DNA of 64,000 nucleotides from Coturnix japonica. Taxonomy: Eukaryota; Chordata; Aves; Galliformes; Phasianidae. A program made the position numbers and the translations under genes. The notes under the pieces were generated by a model. That model had not been told where the DNA came from and made no database searches. It saw nothing but the letters and a program-made list of their open reading frames with translations. Below, piece by piece: positions 1 through 9,728 of this stretch. The stretch lies in NCBI RefSeq assembly GCF_001577835.2, contig NC_029536.1, positions 4,836,001 through 4,900,000 on the forward strand, in the 5' to 3' direction. The stretch's first letter is position 1, and each line of letters begins with the position of its first letter.

Positions 1-345
1 TTGGAGTGGAAGAGTCTTCAAAGATCATCCAGTTCCAACCCCCTGCTGCAAACAAGGTTGCCAACCACCAAATCAAGCACCAGTTCAGGCTGTACAGGAC
101 CCATCCAACCTGGCCTTGGGCATACCCAGGAACAGGGCATTCACAACTTCCCTGGGCAGCAGTGCCAGGGCCTCACCACTCTCTCAATAACAAAACTCCC
201 CCTGAACCCTAATCTAAATCTCCCCTCTTTTAGTTTAAAACTATTCCCTCTTGTCCTATTACTATCAGGCCACATAAAAAGTTGATTTCCTTCCTGTTTA
301 TAAGCTCCCTGTAAGCATTGGAAGGCAGTTATCAGGTCTTTCCAT
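1..345 (-). repeat. CR1 LINE fragment
   Basis: A CR1 3' region in reverse orientation, cut by the window edge. It shows the typical text seen on the plus strand of reversed copies (GATCATCCAGTTCCAACCCC, then CCATCCAACCTGGCCTTG, then a stretch ending near AAGGCAGTTATCAGGTC). It is diverged and 5'-truncated, so it cannot move. Confidence 0.85.
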
Positions 346-1559
346 TCATAGATACACCAGGTAAGTGAGCTCAGTTAAGTTCTGTGCCCATTCCCTTTTC
401 TGTAGGGAACTGATGATGCATATCCACCTGCACCCCCTCCCACAATAGAGCCTTGCTGTCAACACATACCCTAAGGTGAAGGCAATAAAGTGCCAGATGA
501 GCAAGCAGAGCACCTGCGGCTGGGTAATAACCAGCAACCAGGTTGCTGCTACTGCTGTGTGCTGAACCCTGCTGCAGCTCAGCCACTAGATGAATCAGAA
601 GAGGGCAAGGGAGGGAGACAGCCAGGCAAATGCTCCGATAGCACAGTGAAATGTTAATGTCCCGTAATGAGGAGCCCTGGTGCCAGCTTCCATCAAGAAT
701 TTGGCGATCCCACTTTGACGAAAGCACTACAAACACATCTCTGCCCTTTCAGCCAGCTGCAGTGAGCCAGGAAATGCTGGCCTGAGGAACTGGGAAGGAG
801 GGGGGAGGCTGAAAGGGGTCCCTGGGTTAGGAAAGAGGAGGATAATGAGTTACAGTGGCAGTGATCTAATGGTACCTATCTAAGCATGCCGCATGCTGTC
901 AACTTTACAGCGTGCATTTCTCAGAATACCCTGCAGAGACGGAGCAGAAACATTCCCAGAAGAACAATATGCCCTAACCCTTTTCTTTTAATAAGAAATT
1001 GCTGGTACAGGGGAAATATCTCAGTAGACTGGGAAAAAAGATCCTGTTGGAGATGAGAAACACACATCAACCTGCTTACTTCATTCTATCCTACCCGGAG
1101 GTTTTACCATACAGATGAACACTCAATCACTTCAAAATTGGCTATAAAGCCATTTCCTGGCCCCCAAATACTTTCTGCTGCTCTCAGAAGTTCCTCCCTT
1201 CTTAAAGACTGGATTTGACTGTTCAAGGTTTGTTTTTAATTGCACCATCCTGACTGTAATTGCTGTAAACATTCAGGCACTGACTTCTGATGCTAACCAG
1301 AGCCTTGAAGAGATGGCTCTCTGCTTATAGCCATCCCTGTCCACTGCAATAAATGGGATTTGAATGCAGCTACAGCCTACATGGAACAAATCTGTCCTAA
1401 CCTCTCCAGCTTCATGCAGTCACCTCAAGTGCCATCGTTTTGAGAGGTGAAACATCCTCAGGTTCTGTTCATGGAGCAGCATTAGGATGAAAGCCAATGA
1501 CATGAGTTACAGCCAGTTCTAACTAGGAATTTGGGAATCATTTTATCACACAGTCAAAC

Positions 1560-1712
1560 TCTGAAACAGCCCAGAGAGGTTGGAGAACCTCTAAGATGTT
1601 CAGAGCCAACAAGGCACTGAGCAAGATGATCCTACTTGGCTCTGCTTTTATACAAGGTTGGACAGAAGACCTCTGGAAGTCCTTTCCAACCTTAATAATT
1701 CTATGATTTTTC
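1560..1712 (+). repeat. CR1 LINE 3' tail
   Basis: A forward-orientation CR1 end. CAGCCCAGAGAGGTTGGAGA is followed by a run ending CCTTTCCAACCTTAATAATT and CTATGATT, the characteristic CR1 terminus. It is old and diverged. Confidence 0.75.
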
Positions 1713-1744
1713 CCATCACAGTAATGGTTTATACGGTGTTAGTA

Positions 1745-1834
1745 GGGCTGGCAAGTGCACATAGAAGGGGTTGGAACTGGATGAGCATTGCGGTCCTTTT
1801 CAACCCAGGCCATTTATGATTCTAGGATTCATAC
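1745..1834 (+). repeat. CR1-like LINE 3' tail, second copy
   Basis: A second, more diverged forward CR1 end lies just downstream of the first. GGGGTTGGAACTGGATGA precedes CCTTTTCAACCCAGGCCA and an ATTCTAGGATTC terminus. The two tails in tandem suggest independent insertions or a local duplication. Confidence 0.6.
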
Positions 1835-3490
1835 AAACTGGTAACACCATCTCAAATGAATAACTCAACCTTATGCTTCTCCCCTGACCTTCTCTTGCCG
1901 TCTTGGTACACTGCAAAGCATACACCTCCATCCTCTGAAAAGTGCTTTTTTACTTTCTTCAGAAGGTGGAACGCTCATGTGTAGCTGATGAAGTTGTTCT
2001 ATGATTTCATTCTCTAATAAGATTTGACTCAAATATGGTTTTAATCAACAACAGAAAAATCCCAACGACGTCATTGCATCAGGACTCCTTTTCTGTGACA
2101 GGGGGATCTTTATAAGCTGCTTCCTTAAAGAATCTCTTTCCATGTAACTATTATGTCTTAAACTGACCTGTAGATGAAGAAAAGGCTGAAAACATTCAAC
2201 CTTTGGCCTTTTCCAGGCTTTCAGTACCAAGAAGAATCTTAACCTCAAAGATACGATGAAAGGTGCCAAATGGGCCTTCATTTCCATTCCCTCCCTACAG
2301 ATCCAGACAAATGGCCTTTAACTTTCTGCACCATGCACATGGGGAAAAAGCAGCCAAAGATGAAGATGTATTACTGCATACTCAGAAACATCCCCATTTT
2401 ATCAGTGGGGCCAAATTCCAAGCCCCAGCAAAACACACAACTGATTTTATGGCTGATCTTCCCCCACGGCCCCCAGCATTGAAAAAGGGTTATTTCTTCA
2501 TGAGGGATTCAGTACAAAGCTCATCAGGAGCAGTGAGGGGGATCAATTATCCACATACAATTTCATCATGGGACACACACATCCCCCCAGGTCCACTAGG
2601 AGGGAAGCCTGGCCAACAGTAATGATTTAATTAACCCACAGGCCTTTGTTTAGGACTGATTTACTTTCTCCTGCTCACAGAATCCATTTTGCTTGAACCT
2701 GGTGCTTCAATTCACTCAATGAATAAGTGAAAACATAACACACCAACCCCATTTGGATCCTGCAGCTCTCTAATGTCCCTATAACTGCACACGTGGTAAG
2801 AAAGATACGGGGGCTGTGCTTCCTGCCAGACTAATTTCAGATTTAATAACAATTATGTAGAGGAAGAACACATAGAAGAGAAATTTTAATTTGGATCCAA
2901 GGGAGAAGATGACCTTTTCTTCATCAACTTAAGCTACGGCAAAGGATTCTGAGCATCAGAATTTACGTTCTCATGCAGCTTACTTGTCATATTCTTAGGA
3001 CTTGGATTTACTTACCTCTTTAAATCATATTCTTATGCCTAATTAATGCCATATTAATTCATTAGGTGATAATATTGGTACCCAAATAGCATATTTTGAG
3101 ACACCTCCCCCCTCCCCTTTGATTTTGTATTTCACAGAGCCAGGTGAATGAGGAGCAGACAAATATTTCTCTTACATTCAGTACTTCTTTCACAATTATT
3201 TTTCTCCGGAGGCAAAGAAAAGGTTCAGTGATCAACTTAAAAAACACTAAGCTAAGGAAGCTGACATATATAAATGGCATCAAGATCACAAGCTGCAGAG
3301 ACCTTCACATTCACAGCAAGAGAATGATGCTGCATTGCCTAAGTGTAAAATGCTCCTTTCATTCCCAGCCAGAAAGGAGAACTATTTCTTCCCTCCTCCT
3401 CTTGGGAGAATGAAAACAGATCAGAACCTCAAACCAATCCTTGCACTGGCTGGAACTCAAAAGGTAGACTTGGGAGGGGTTGGAGGAAGA

Positions 3491-3496
3491 TATAAA
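3491..3496 (+). promoter_or_regulatory. CNP3: TATA box of CNP3
   Basis: TATAAA lies about 85 bases upstream of the CNP3 start codon, in the context GAAGATATAAAGGCTGG. This spacing predicts transcription starting near 3520 and a 5' leader of roughly 55-60 bases. The other two natriuretic-peptide genes in the window have the same arrangement. Confidence 0.75.
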
Positions 3497-3577
3497 GGCT
3501 GGTGGTTGGAGACACAGAGCGGCACTGAACTGGAGTGACTCAAGGGGAGGAAGAATCAGAGACATCAAAACACGAAG

Positions 3578-4585
3578 ATGAAACTTCTTTTTTGCCCTGG
3601 ATTCTTCCTGCTGCTTATTGTCAGCCAGAAGCAGGCAATGGCCAAACCTACTTCCAGCTTGCAGGTAAGTGCTGCTCAATAGAATGGAAAGAAATTGATG
3701 CTCTTAAGGATTTAGACACCTCAGATTACCAATGCTTCTCCCACTGCCAGCTATAGAAGTAGGAGGCATTCAAAGAGAACATGACAGCAGAAATCTTGAA
3801 GTTAGGCAGGCAGAGATATTAAATGGAGGGAAACTGAAGGGGAAACTGGAGGGGAACTGAATTACTGGATTTAAATTTCTGATCAGTTGAGGAAACTGAA
3901 ATGGAAATGTTTTTCCCACGGGGTCATTTTGGAGATATCAGATTTAGGGTCATTCTATGATAGAGTGAAGCAATAAACTTCTGGAGAAGAAGGAATTTGC
4001 CTAGAAGGGCTCCTTTCTATAGGCTTAGAGCAGTTACCTGCATGGTCCTCCCTCAAGCCTGTAGTTAAAGCTGAAAACTGAATTAATAGGTTGTGCCTAC
4101 ATAACTGTGAAGAGGATTTTCTCCTCTGTGTGGTACAGTAATAAAGTCCCTGCTCCTGAGTTCCAGAGTAAATGAGCCTAGAATCCTTTATATTAACTGA
4201 AAAAAAGTATCCAGAAACCCTTTGTTTTTCTCCTCTCCTCCTCCAACCTTTCCTTTTCTATTTTCTCCCCCCTGCTCAGAGTCTGTCCATGCTGTTGGAT
4301 GAGGAGCTGGAGCATCCCCTGGTCTCAGAAGAGAGGGATCGTGAGCAAGATGGCTCAATCCCAGTAGGTGCCTTTGATCAGGATGATGCTGAGTTCCAGT
4401 GGACCCGAAACACCAGAGATCACCCTGCGAGCATTTCCACTGCTGATAGTGCTGTCCAGAGGCTCCTCAGTGACCTCTTAGGCTTACCTCAGAGATACCA
4501 AAACAGAAGCAAAAAGGGTCTGTCCAGGAGCTGTTTTGGGGTTAAGTTGGACAGAATTGGATCAATGAGTGGACTGGGATGCTAA
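3578..4585 (+). CDS. CNP3: C-type natriuretic peptide 3 precursor
   Basis: A secreted hormone precursor of 130 codons. Coding exons are 3578-3664 and 4280-4585, joined in phase 0. The first exon encodes a signal peptide (hydrophobic core FFLLLIV) likely cleaved after AMA. The second encodes an acidic propeptide and, at the very end, the ring [17 protein letters not shown] with the stop codon directly after the last Cys, the hallmark of C-type peptides. A dibasic site (RSKK) just before GLSRS would release a 22-residue peptide. From memory, that peptide matches CNP-22 isolated from chicken brain. The family signals through the guanylyl-cyclase receptor NPR2. The gene is CNP-3, the one linked to CLCN6 and MTHFR, and not the NPPC locus that mammals keep elsewhere. 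A downstream intron makes the third exon non-coding. Confidence 0.95.
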
Positions 4586-5032
4586 CTGCTTACTATGGTA
4601 AGAGAAAATCATGGGCACATGGGTTTTGTTTATAACTCGTGTAAATATGTAGAACAGCTCATTTAATTAACATTTAAGGAAGGGCGCCTTGGAATAACTT
4701 TTATCCTCCTATTGAAAACACAGTTAATTAACTTCACTGGCAGAATATATAACCAGCATATATATAACCAGTTATATATATAACTTAAAACCCATGAAAA
4801 CCACAGCTCTGCCTTACCTGCTTTTCACTCCTTCCTCCAAGTCAGATGCATGCACTTCATATTGTCACAGATGCCAGATCAGGGAACCTTTCAGCAGTTC
4901 CTTAGGGATTCTTCTGTCAGTCCAAACTTTGGGGATGAACTGGCCCTAGAACAGAAAGAAATCAGTCAATTTCCATGTGTGAAATCCTGTCCACATCTCT
5001 TTCTTTAACTTATTCCTCTGCTTTCTTGACAG

Positions 5033-5312
5033 GATTGACTTGGAGGATTCAAATCACCTGTTGGCTACCAGTGAGATACTCAGCCCTTATCTGACAATGT
5101 ACTGAACAAATTGCATTCTACCTCTCCCTTAAATTACTTAGGGGAGACAGAATAGGACACACCATAACTGTATGTTTATTTGTATCAGTCATTATTTGTG
5201 AGCATCTACCAGAAGTGAAAGTACAAAAACATTTGCACTGTTTATGTAATAAATGTATAAATGATCAGTTTTCATTATGTCATGGATAATAAACTTATTT
5301 TTTTTTCCATAA
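5033..5312 (+). other. CNP3: CNP3 non-coding third exon with poly(A) signals
   Basis: A good donor (ATG/GTAAGA) follows the CNP3 stop codon at 4597/4598, and a pyrimidine-rich acceptor (CTTTCTTGACAG) ends at 5032. The exon between that acceptor and the poly(A) signals AATAAA at 5248-5253 and 5288-5293 is entirely untranslated. The intron position corresponds to the last intron of the NPPB gene further right, where the third exon is coding. Confidence 0.65.
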
Positions 5313-7980
5313 TTGGGTGAATTTGTTTCAATCCTTTGCTCACATGAATGACATGAATGCTACAAGCTCAGAAGAGCATATCATACAAGGGCTTAAGAGC
5401 TGCCTATCAGATACAAGAAAGCACAGAATTATTTGCTAATGGAGATAGTCTCCCCTTGCCCAGGCTACCAGCAGCTCCTCTCTGTATTCTCTTCTGATCT
5501 CTCACACATTTAATAAACCTTGCATATTTAGAAATCCAGTGTTAATTCTACCTGTCTATGGCTATTTCAGCCTTCAGGATCCTTATCTCCATAGACCACC
5601 AGTTAGGAGGTTATCAACGATATGAAAGTGCCACAAACCCTGAGCAGGAACTGCAAAACACATCCTGCAAGCTGCCCTCATTATCAGCCTCTATGAGGTC
5701 TTATGCTGTTTTCTACTTACTCTGCTTAAGTTGATTCGATAACAAATCAGCAGCAACAGTAAAAACACCCTAAACAGTCACTTGCTGGCAAGGAATGGTC
5801 TCACCACATCCACAGGCACCACTGAGCCTCTCAAACAATGGGATAACCCATGAAATGAATTCTTTGTGCTGCCTTTCCTAAGCAAAGCAACAAGTAATTG
5901 GAGTACTTCATCAGTCATGAAGAATTAGAGCAAGAACGGGAGGGTAACAGAATACCTCCATTTGTAAGCATCATTCAGTTTGAACTAGACATATAAAGCA
6001 TTTACTTAGTGCTATAGCTACAGCATGGTTAGTGTAAACAGCATTTCTAGATGGAGTCCCATTCATAGGCAAATCCTCCTGGAGTTCTACAGCCTGGTTG
6101 GACCACATATATAAAACTCTCCTTTCTGTAGCTTCCATCATACAAAAACCTCTATCCTGCACATTCATTGTTCTAAAATATCCTTCAGAAAGAGAACTTC
6201 ATTTTCTCCCAGTACAGAGACTTACAGCAAGAAGGAGCAGACTCTCACTTGTAGAAACCCCACAAGAAACTTCCAGCTCTCTTAAATATATTCCCTCTTG
6301 GGCATGCTAGCCCTAGCATGGCCCAGCTGCAACCAATATGGCAGCAAGGTGAATCCACACAGCCAGCTGCCATTATGGTGTCAAGCAATGAAGGGCAAGT
6401 ATGTTGTGACAGCTGGTGCCATTGGGAAGGTGTAACCTCCTTCCTAACGATGCTGGGTCTGACAGCTTCCCTGCAGTAGCCCTAGGAGCAGGTAGGTATA
6501 TTCTCATAGGCATGAGAGCTTCCTGATGTTGGAATTTCAATGCTCAGAACACTAAAAACTTAAAAATAAAGAAGGATAAGTGCTACCAGAATCTGTTTCC
6601 TAAACATCTTCAGTCTGTTTACAAACACAGCTGCTCTACCTTGGAATTATTCGTGGATAAAATAACAGAGGTCTGAGGAGGTTGATGATTGAGCTGTCAG
6701 TTTGTCAACAGAATCCTACAGCAGATGAATAAGAAATTGATAAGAGCTTCAACTCCCCAGACGCTGAGCCGTAACGTGCCGTCCTATCAGCTGGCATTTG
6801 AGGTGAACATTTTAAAAGCCACTTTTCATAAAGAAAGAACCATTTATTTCACATAAAAGGCCCCCGTAATTAGATCCCTAGGACTGAAGCCAGATGTGTC
6901 TGTACTTGAGGCAATTTGCTGAGTTCTATTAGCATTTAAACAATCAAAGCTAACCTTTGAAGTTAGCATGCCAGTCAGGCAGGGGAAGCTCAGCTCTAGC
7001 TGTGTCACTTCCATCCCCACTAAGAAGCAGTGCATGAATTTACCAACCAGGGTTATAGAGTGAGACTGGGAAGAAAAGCCTGCAGTAAAATAACACCTAT
7101 ACACCATGAAACATACACATACCTTTCCCAAATGGCTCTTCTTTCAGGACAGGAGGTTCTGTTTGACATGATGCTTTAACAAGTTGCCAACTGCTGGATG
7201 CAGAGAGAGTGGTCCTACACCACCTGATATTGCTAGTTTGGTCACAGTCAAAGACAAATGATGTCAGCTGTAGGCAGGGAAGGGAATGTGAAAGCATAAT
7301 GTATGTTGCAATACAGTACGTGGCAGTAGAAGTCCACAAAAGCTTAGTGTAAAACTCCCTGAACTCGGAAGAAAGGCATTGTAGGATCATAGAATTATTA
7401 AGCTTGGAAAAGACCTCTCAGATCTAATCCAGCCGTTCACCTACTGTTAATAGTGCCACTAAACCACATTTCTAAGCACCACATCTTCATGTTTTTTGAA
7501 CACTTTGGCTATGCTGAGCTAAAGGGCAGACCCTGAGATCAAGCAGAAATCACTGCATTTCTACTGAAATCAAAGAGATTGATTCATCAGCATCCAAGCA
7601 GACAGAGTGCAGGAAGCAGAGACTTGCTGTAATTGCTCAGATGTCAGTGAATGAAAGGACTGTCTGCTGCTCTGCCCCTGTATTCTGAAAGGATCTAGCA
7701 GGATCATCTTGATTTGATCCTTGGTACAGAAGGGTGCAGCAAATGCATCACCTCCTCCCTAAGAGAGATGGAGAGCAGAGGGGGGGAGGAAATCACCAGG
7801 AGTGGAAGAGGTGACCCGGGGCAGTTTTCTCCCTCTGAAGGAGGTGTTGCACTCAGGGAACCCCCCTCTCCTAGAGGGTCCAGTTGTAACCAGTTCCCTT
7901 ATCAAGGCTGGGGGACAGAGCTCTGGCTCCTGTGGGGATCTGGAAGGAGGCAGCTGAGCTCCCTCTGGGCAGAGAGCGGG
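5313..7980. other. Intergenic stretch between CNP3 and RNP
   Basis: No exon is supported here. The only recognisable element is a CR1 remnant near 7.4-7.5 kb. Open frames are short, lack splice-site support, and none contains a CFG-type natriuretic-peptide ring. Confidence 0.5.
7386..7500 (-). repeat. CR1 LINE fragment
   Basis: Reverse-orientation CR1 text: ATCATAGAATTATTAAGC, then GGAAAAGACCTCTCAGATC, then a decayed portion ending near TTTTTTGAACAC. Strongly diverged. Confidence 0.7.
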
Positions 7981-7982
7981 GA

Positions 7983-7988
7983 TATAAG
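7983..7988 (+). promoter_or_regulatory. TATA-like box of RNP
   Basis: TATAAG in the context GGGGATATAAGGAGAGGG lies 88 bases before the ATG at 8071. The spacing matches that of the two neighbouring natriuretic-peptide genes. The core deviates from TATAAA at the last base. Confidence 0.6.
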
Positions 7989-8070
7989 GAGAGGGTTCTG
8001 TGGGTAAAGTGAAAACACAGGGAGAGCTGGGGATAGAATAGAAAGAGAAATAGAGAGAGAAGGAGAGAGG

Positions 8071-8681
8071 ATGCAGCTGCTGGCTCTTTGCTGCAGGACC
8101 TCGCTACTGCTGCTCTTTATGCCTTGGGCTGGAGGTGAAAATGATGCAGAGCTGCAGTCCCTGCAGGTACTGGGGCTGGGAGTCCTGGGGACATGGGGAC
8201 GAGATTAGGGCTGCCCATCTGCTGCTGCAGCTTCTCACCTCTGCTTCCCTCTTCAGGAGCTCCTGGAGGCTTTGGAGCAGCTCCAGGAGGAGGAAGGGGC
8301 ACCAGCCCTGGAAGACGAGCTGGGTGCTGGGGCTGAAATTGATGGCTCTGAGTGGGATCTCCAAGGGTTAGAAAGCAGCCCAGAGGTGCCCTGCTGCCAG
8401 CCCCCAGCCCTCCCCAACCAGAGGAGGGGCAGAGCCAGTGGAGAAGCCTCCTCTCCTCCTACAGACGGAGGCAATTCTCTGGCTGCTTTGGGACTAGGAT
8501 GGAGAGGATCGGTGCGCAGACGGGGCTGGGATGCAACCACTACAAAGCCCGTAGGTCCCGGGTCAGACCCAGAAGCTCCCTGTGAAGTGGAGGGGACAGG
8601 GGCAGCTGGCTCTGAGCAGATCCCCTCCAGCTCTTTTCCCCTTATTTTTTTTCAGGTTTCTGGAGGAGAAGGAGAAGCTGA
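8071..8681 (+). CDS. Divergent natriuretic peptide precursor, renal natriuretic peptide-like
   Basis: A third natriuretic-peptide gene, between CNP3 and NPPB. It fits the avian renal natriuretic peptide (RNP) described for chicken; that identification is from memory. Exon 1 (8071-8166) gives a signal peptide with core SLLLLFMPWAGG. Exon 2 starts at 8257 after CTTCAG and reads LLEALEQLQEEEG, aligning with the propeptides of its neighbours. The ring CFGTRMERIGAQTGLGC follows a basic site (SSYRRR). A donor (CCC/GTAGGT) at 8550/8551 and an acceptor (TTTTTTTTCAG) ending at 8655 would add a tail ARFWRRRRS with a stop at 8679-8681. Odd: the propeptide and ring lie in different frames of exon 2. Going from the first to the second needs a net -1 change after base 8351. 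The cause could be a base error, a real null allele, or an unannotated short intron. AATAAA is at 8770-8775. Confidence 0.82.
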
Positions 8682-8769
8682 AGCCAGGACTGGCTCTCAA
8701 GCATTGGTCTTGTCCCTCTGCCGGACAGCCAGGCTCTCCTCGGTGCTTCCGGAGTTTGGGGTATATAGC

Positions 8770-8775
8770 AATAAA
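8770..8775 (+). terminator. Poly(A) signal of RNP
   Basis: AATAAA about 90 bases after the predicted RNP stop codon. This gives a very short 3' UTR and supports this as a compact, complete transcription unit despite the frame problem in its ring exon. Confidence 0.7.
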
Positions 8776-9346
8776 CTTTTGTACAAAGCCTCTACTGCCT
8801 TTGGTATTTTCTTTGGTCTCAGGGTAGCACACAGATGCAGAAACCCTCCCCATTCCCCCACTCCCCTTGCCTTAAGGGGACCCCTTGGTGGTCCTTGGCA
8901 CTGGCCAGATCACCTTGCCAAGTCTAGAGGGCCATATGGCACCATTCTATGCCAGGGTGACCCTCCTTGCAGTGCTGGAGAGGTACTGTTGGGCACCAGG
9001 GTCAATTCCAAGGCCCCTGGCAGGGAGCTGGGATGACTCCAGTAAGCATTTCATTGCTGCTGGCTGTGAATCCTCCCAGTAAGTGGGCAAAGGGCTTGGG
9101 GTTAATTCCAAGCAGTGTCCTACACATGCCCTGTCCCATGGGCTATGCCAAGTTTGGCACGGCAGGCTGCCACGGAGTGCCACTGAGGACACAAGAGCTG
9201 CATGGCTTTAAAAATACATTTGGCAGCATCCGAAGGGCAGCCAAGCCTTCAGGACCGGGGACAGACGCCAGAAGCCCGCAGCGAGGAAAGCAGCCCCTGC
9301 AGGGACACATTGCACATCATTACCTTTTATTCTTGGTTCCCAAACT

Positions 9347-9728
9347 GATGGTCTTGAGTTTACTCTGTGCTGCTGAGATCCCACTTGGAGCACTGCGTGG
9401 GGTCCTCGGTACAGGAGAGATGTGGAGCTGTTGGAGTGTATCCAGAGGAGGGCCATAAAATGATCCCAGGGATGGAACACCCCCCTGCCAATAGTGGTGG
9501 GACAGGGGAAATGGTTTCCAGCTAAAAGAGGGGAGATATAGGTTGGATATAAAGAAGAAGGGTGGTGAGGCAATGGCACACGTTGCCCAGAGTGGTGGAG
9601 GTGCCCCATCCCTGCAGACACCCAAGGTCAGGCTGGAGGGGCTCTGAGAACTGATGGAGCTGTGGGTGTCCCTGGACCTGATGGCCTTCAGGGTCCCTTC
9701 CAACTCAAACAACTCTATGATTCTATAA
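9347..9728 (+). repeat. CR1 LINE 3' region
   Basis: A forward-orientation CR1 fragment covering the end of the reverse-transcriptase frame and the 3' UTR. It includes GAGGGCCATAAAATGATCCC, GTTTCCAGCTAAAAGAGGGG, GGTCCCTTCCAACTCAAAC and the terminal CTATGATTCTATAA. It is 5'-truncated like nearly all CR1 copies. Confidence 0.9.

Larger units (their letters stand above)
346..3490. other. Intergenic stretch with no supported gene
   Basis: No exon with both good splice sites and a recognisable product was seen here on either strand. Short open frames are scattered and unlike known proteins. By synteny with human 1p36.22 the next gene to the left would be KIAA2013, but nothing in this stretch resembles it. 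Apart from two CR1 tails near 1.6-1.8 kb it looks like ordinary unique sequence, and probably holds the distal upstream region of CNP3. Confidence 0.5.

Noticed and set aside
8352-8460. Programmed -1 ribosomal frameshifting in RNP.
   Set aside because: No XXXYYYZ slippery heptamer was found in the right frame. No peptide hormone is known to use this, so an indel or splice explanation is simpler.
8272-9036. A 254-codon plus-strand open frame through RNP exon 2 and beyond.
   Set aside because: It starts within exon 2, runs through the last intron and exon 3, and misses the hormone ring, which lies in another frame. Only its first part matches the propeptide.
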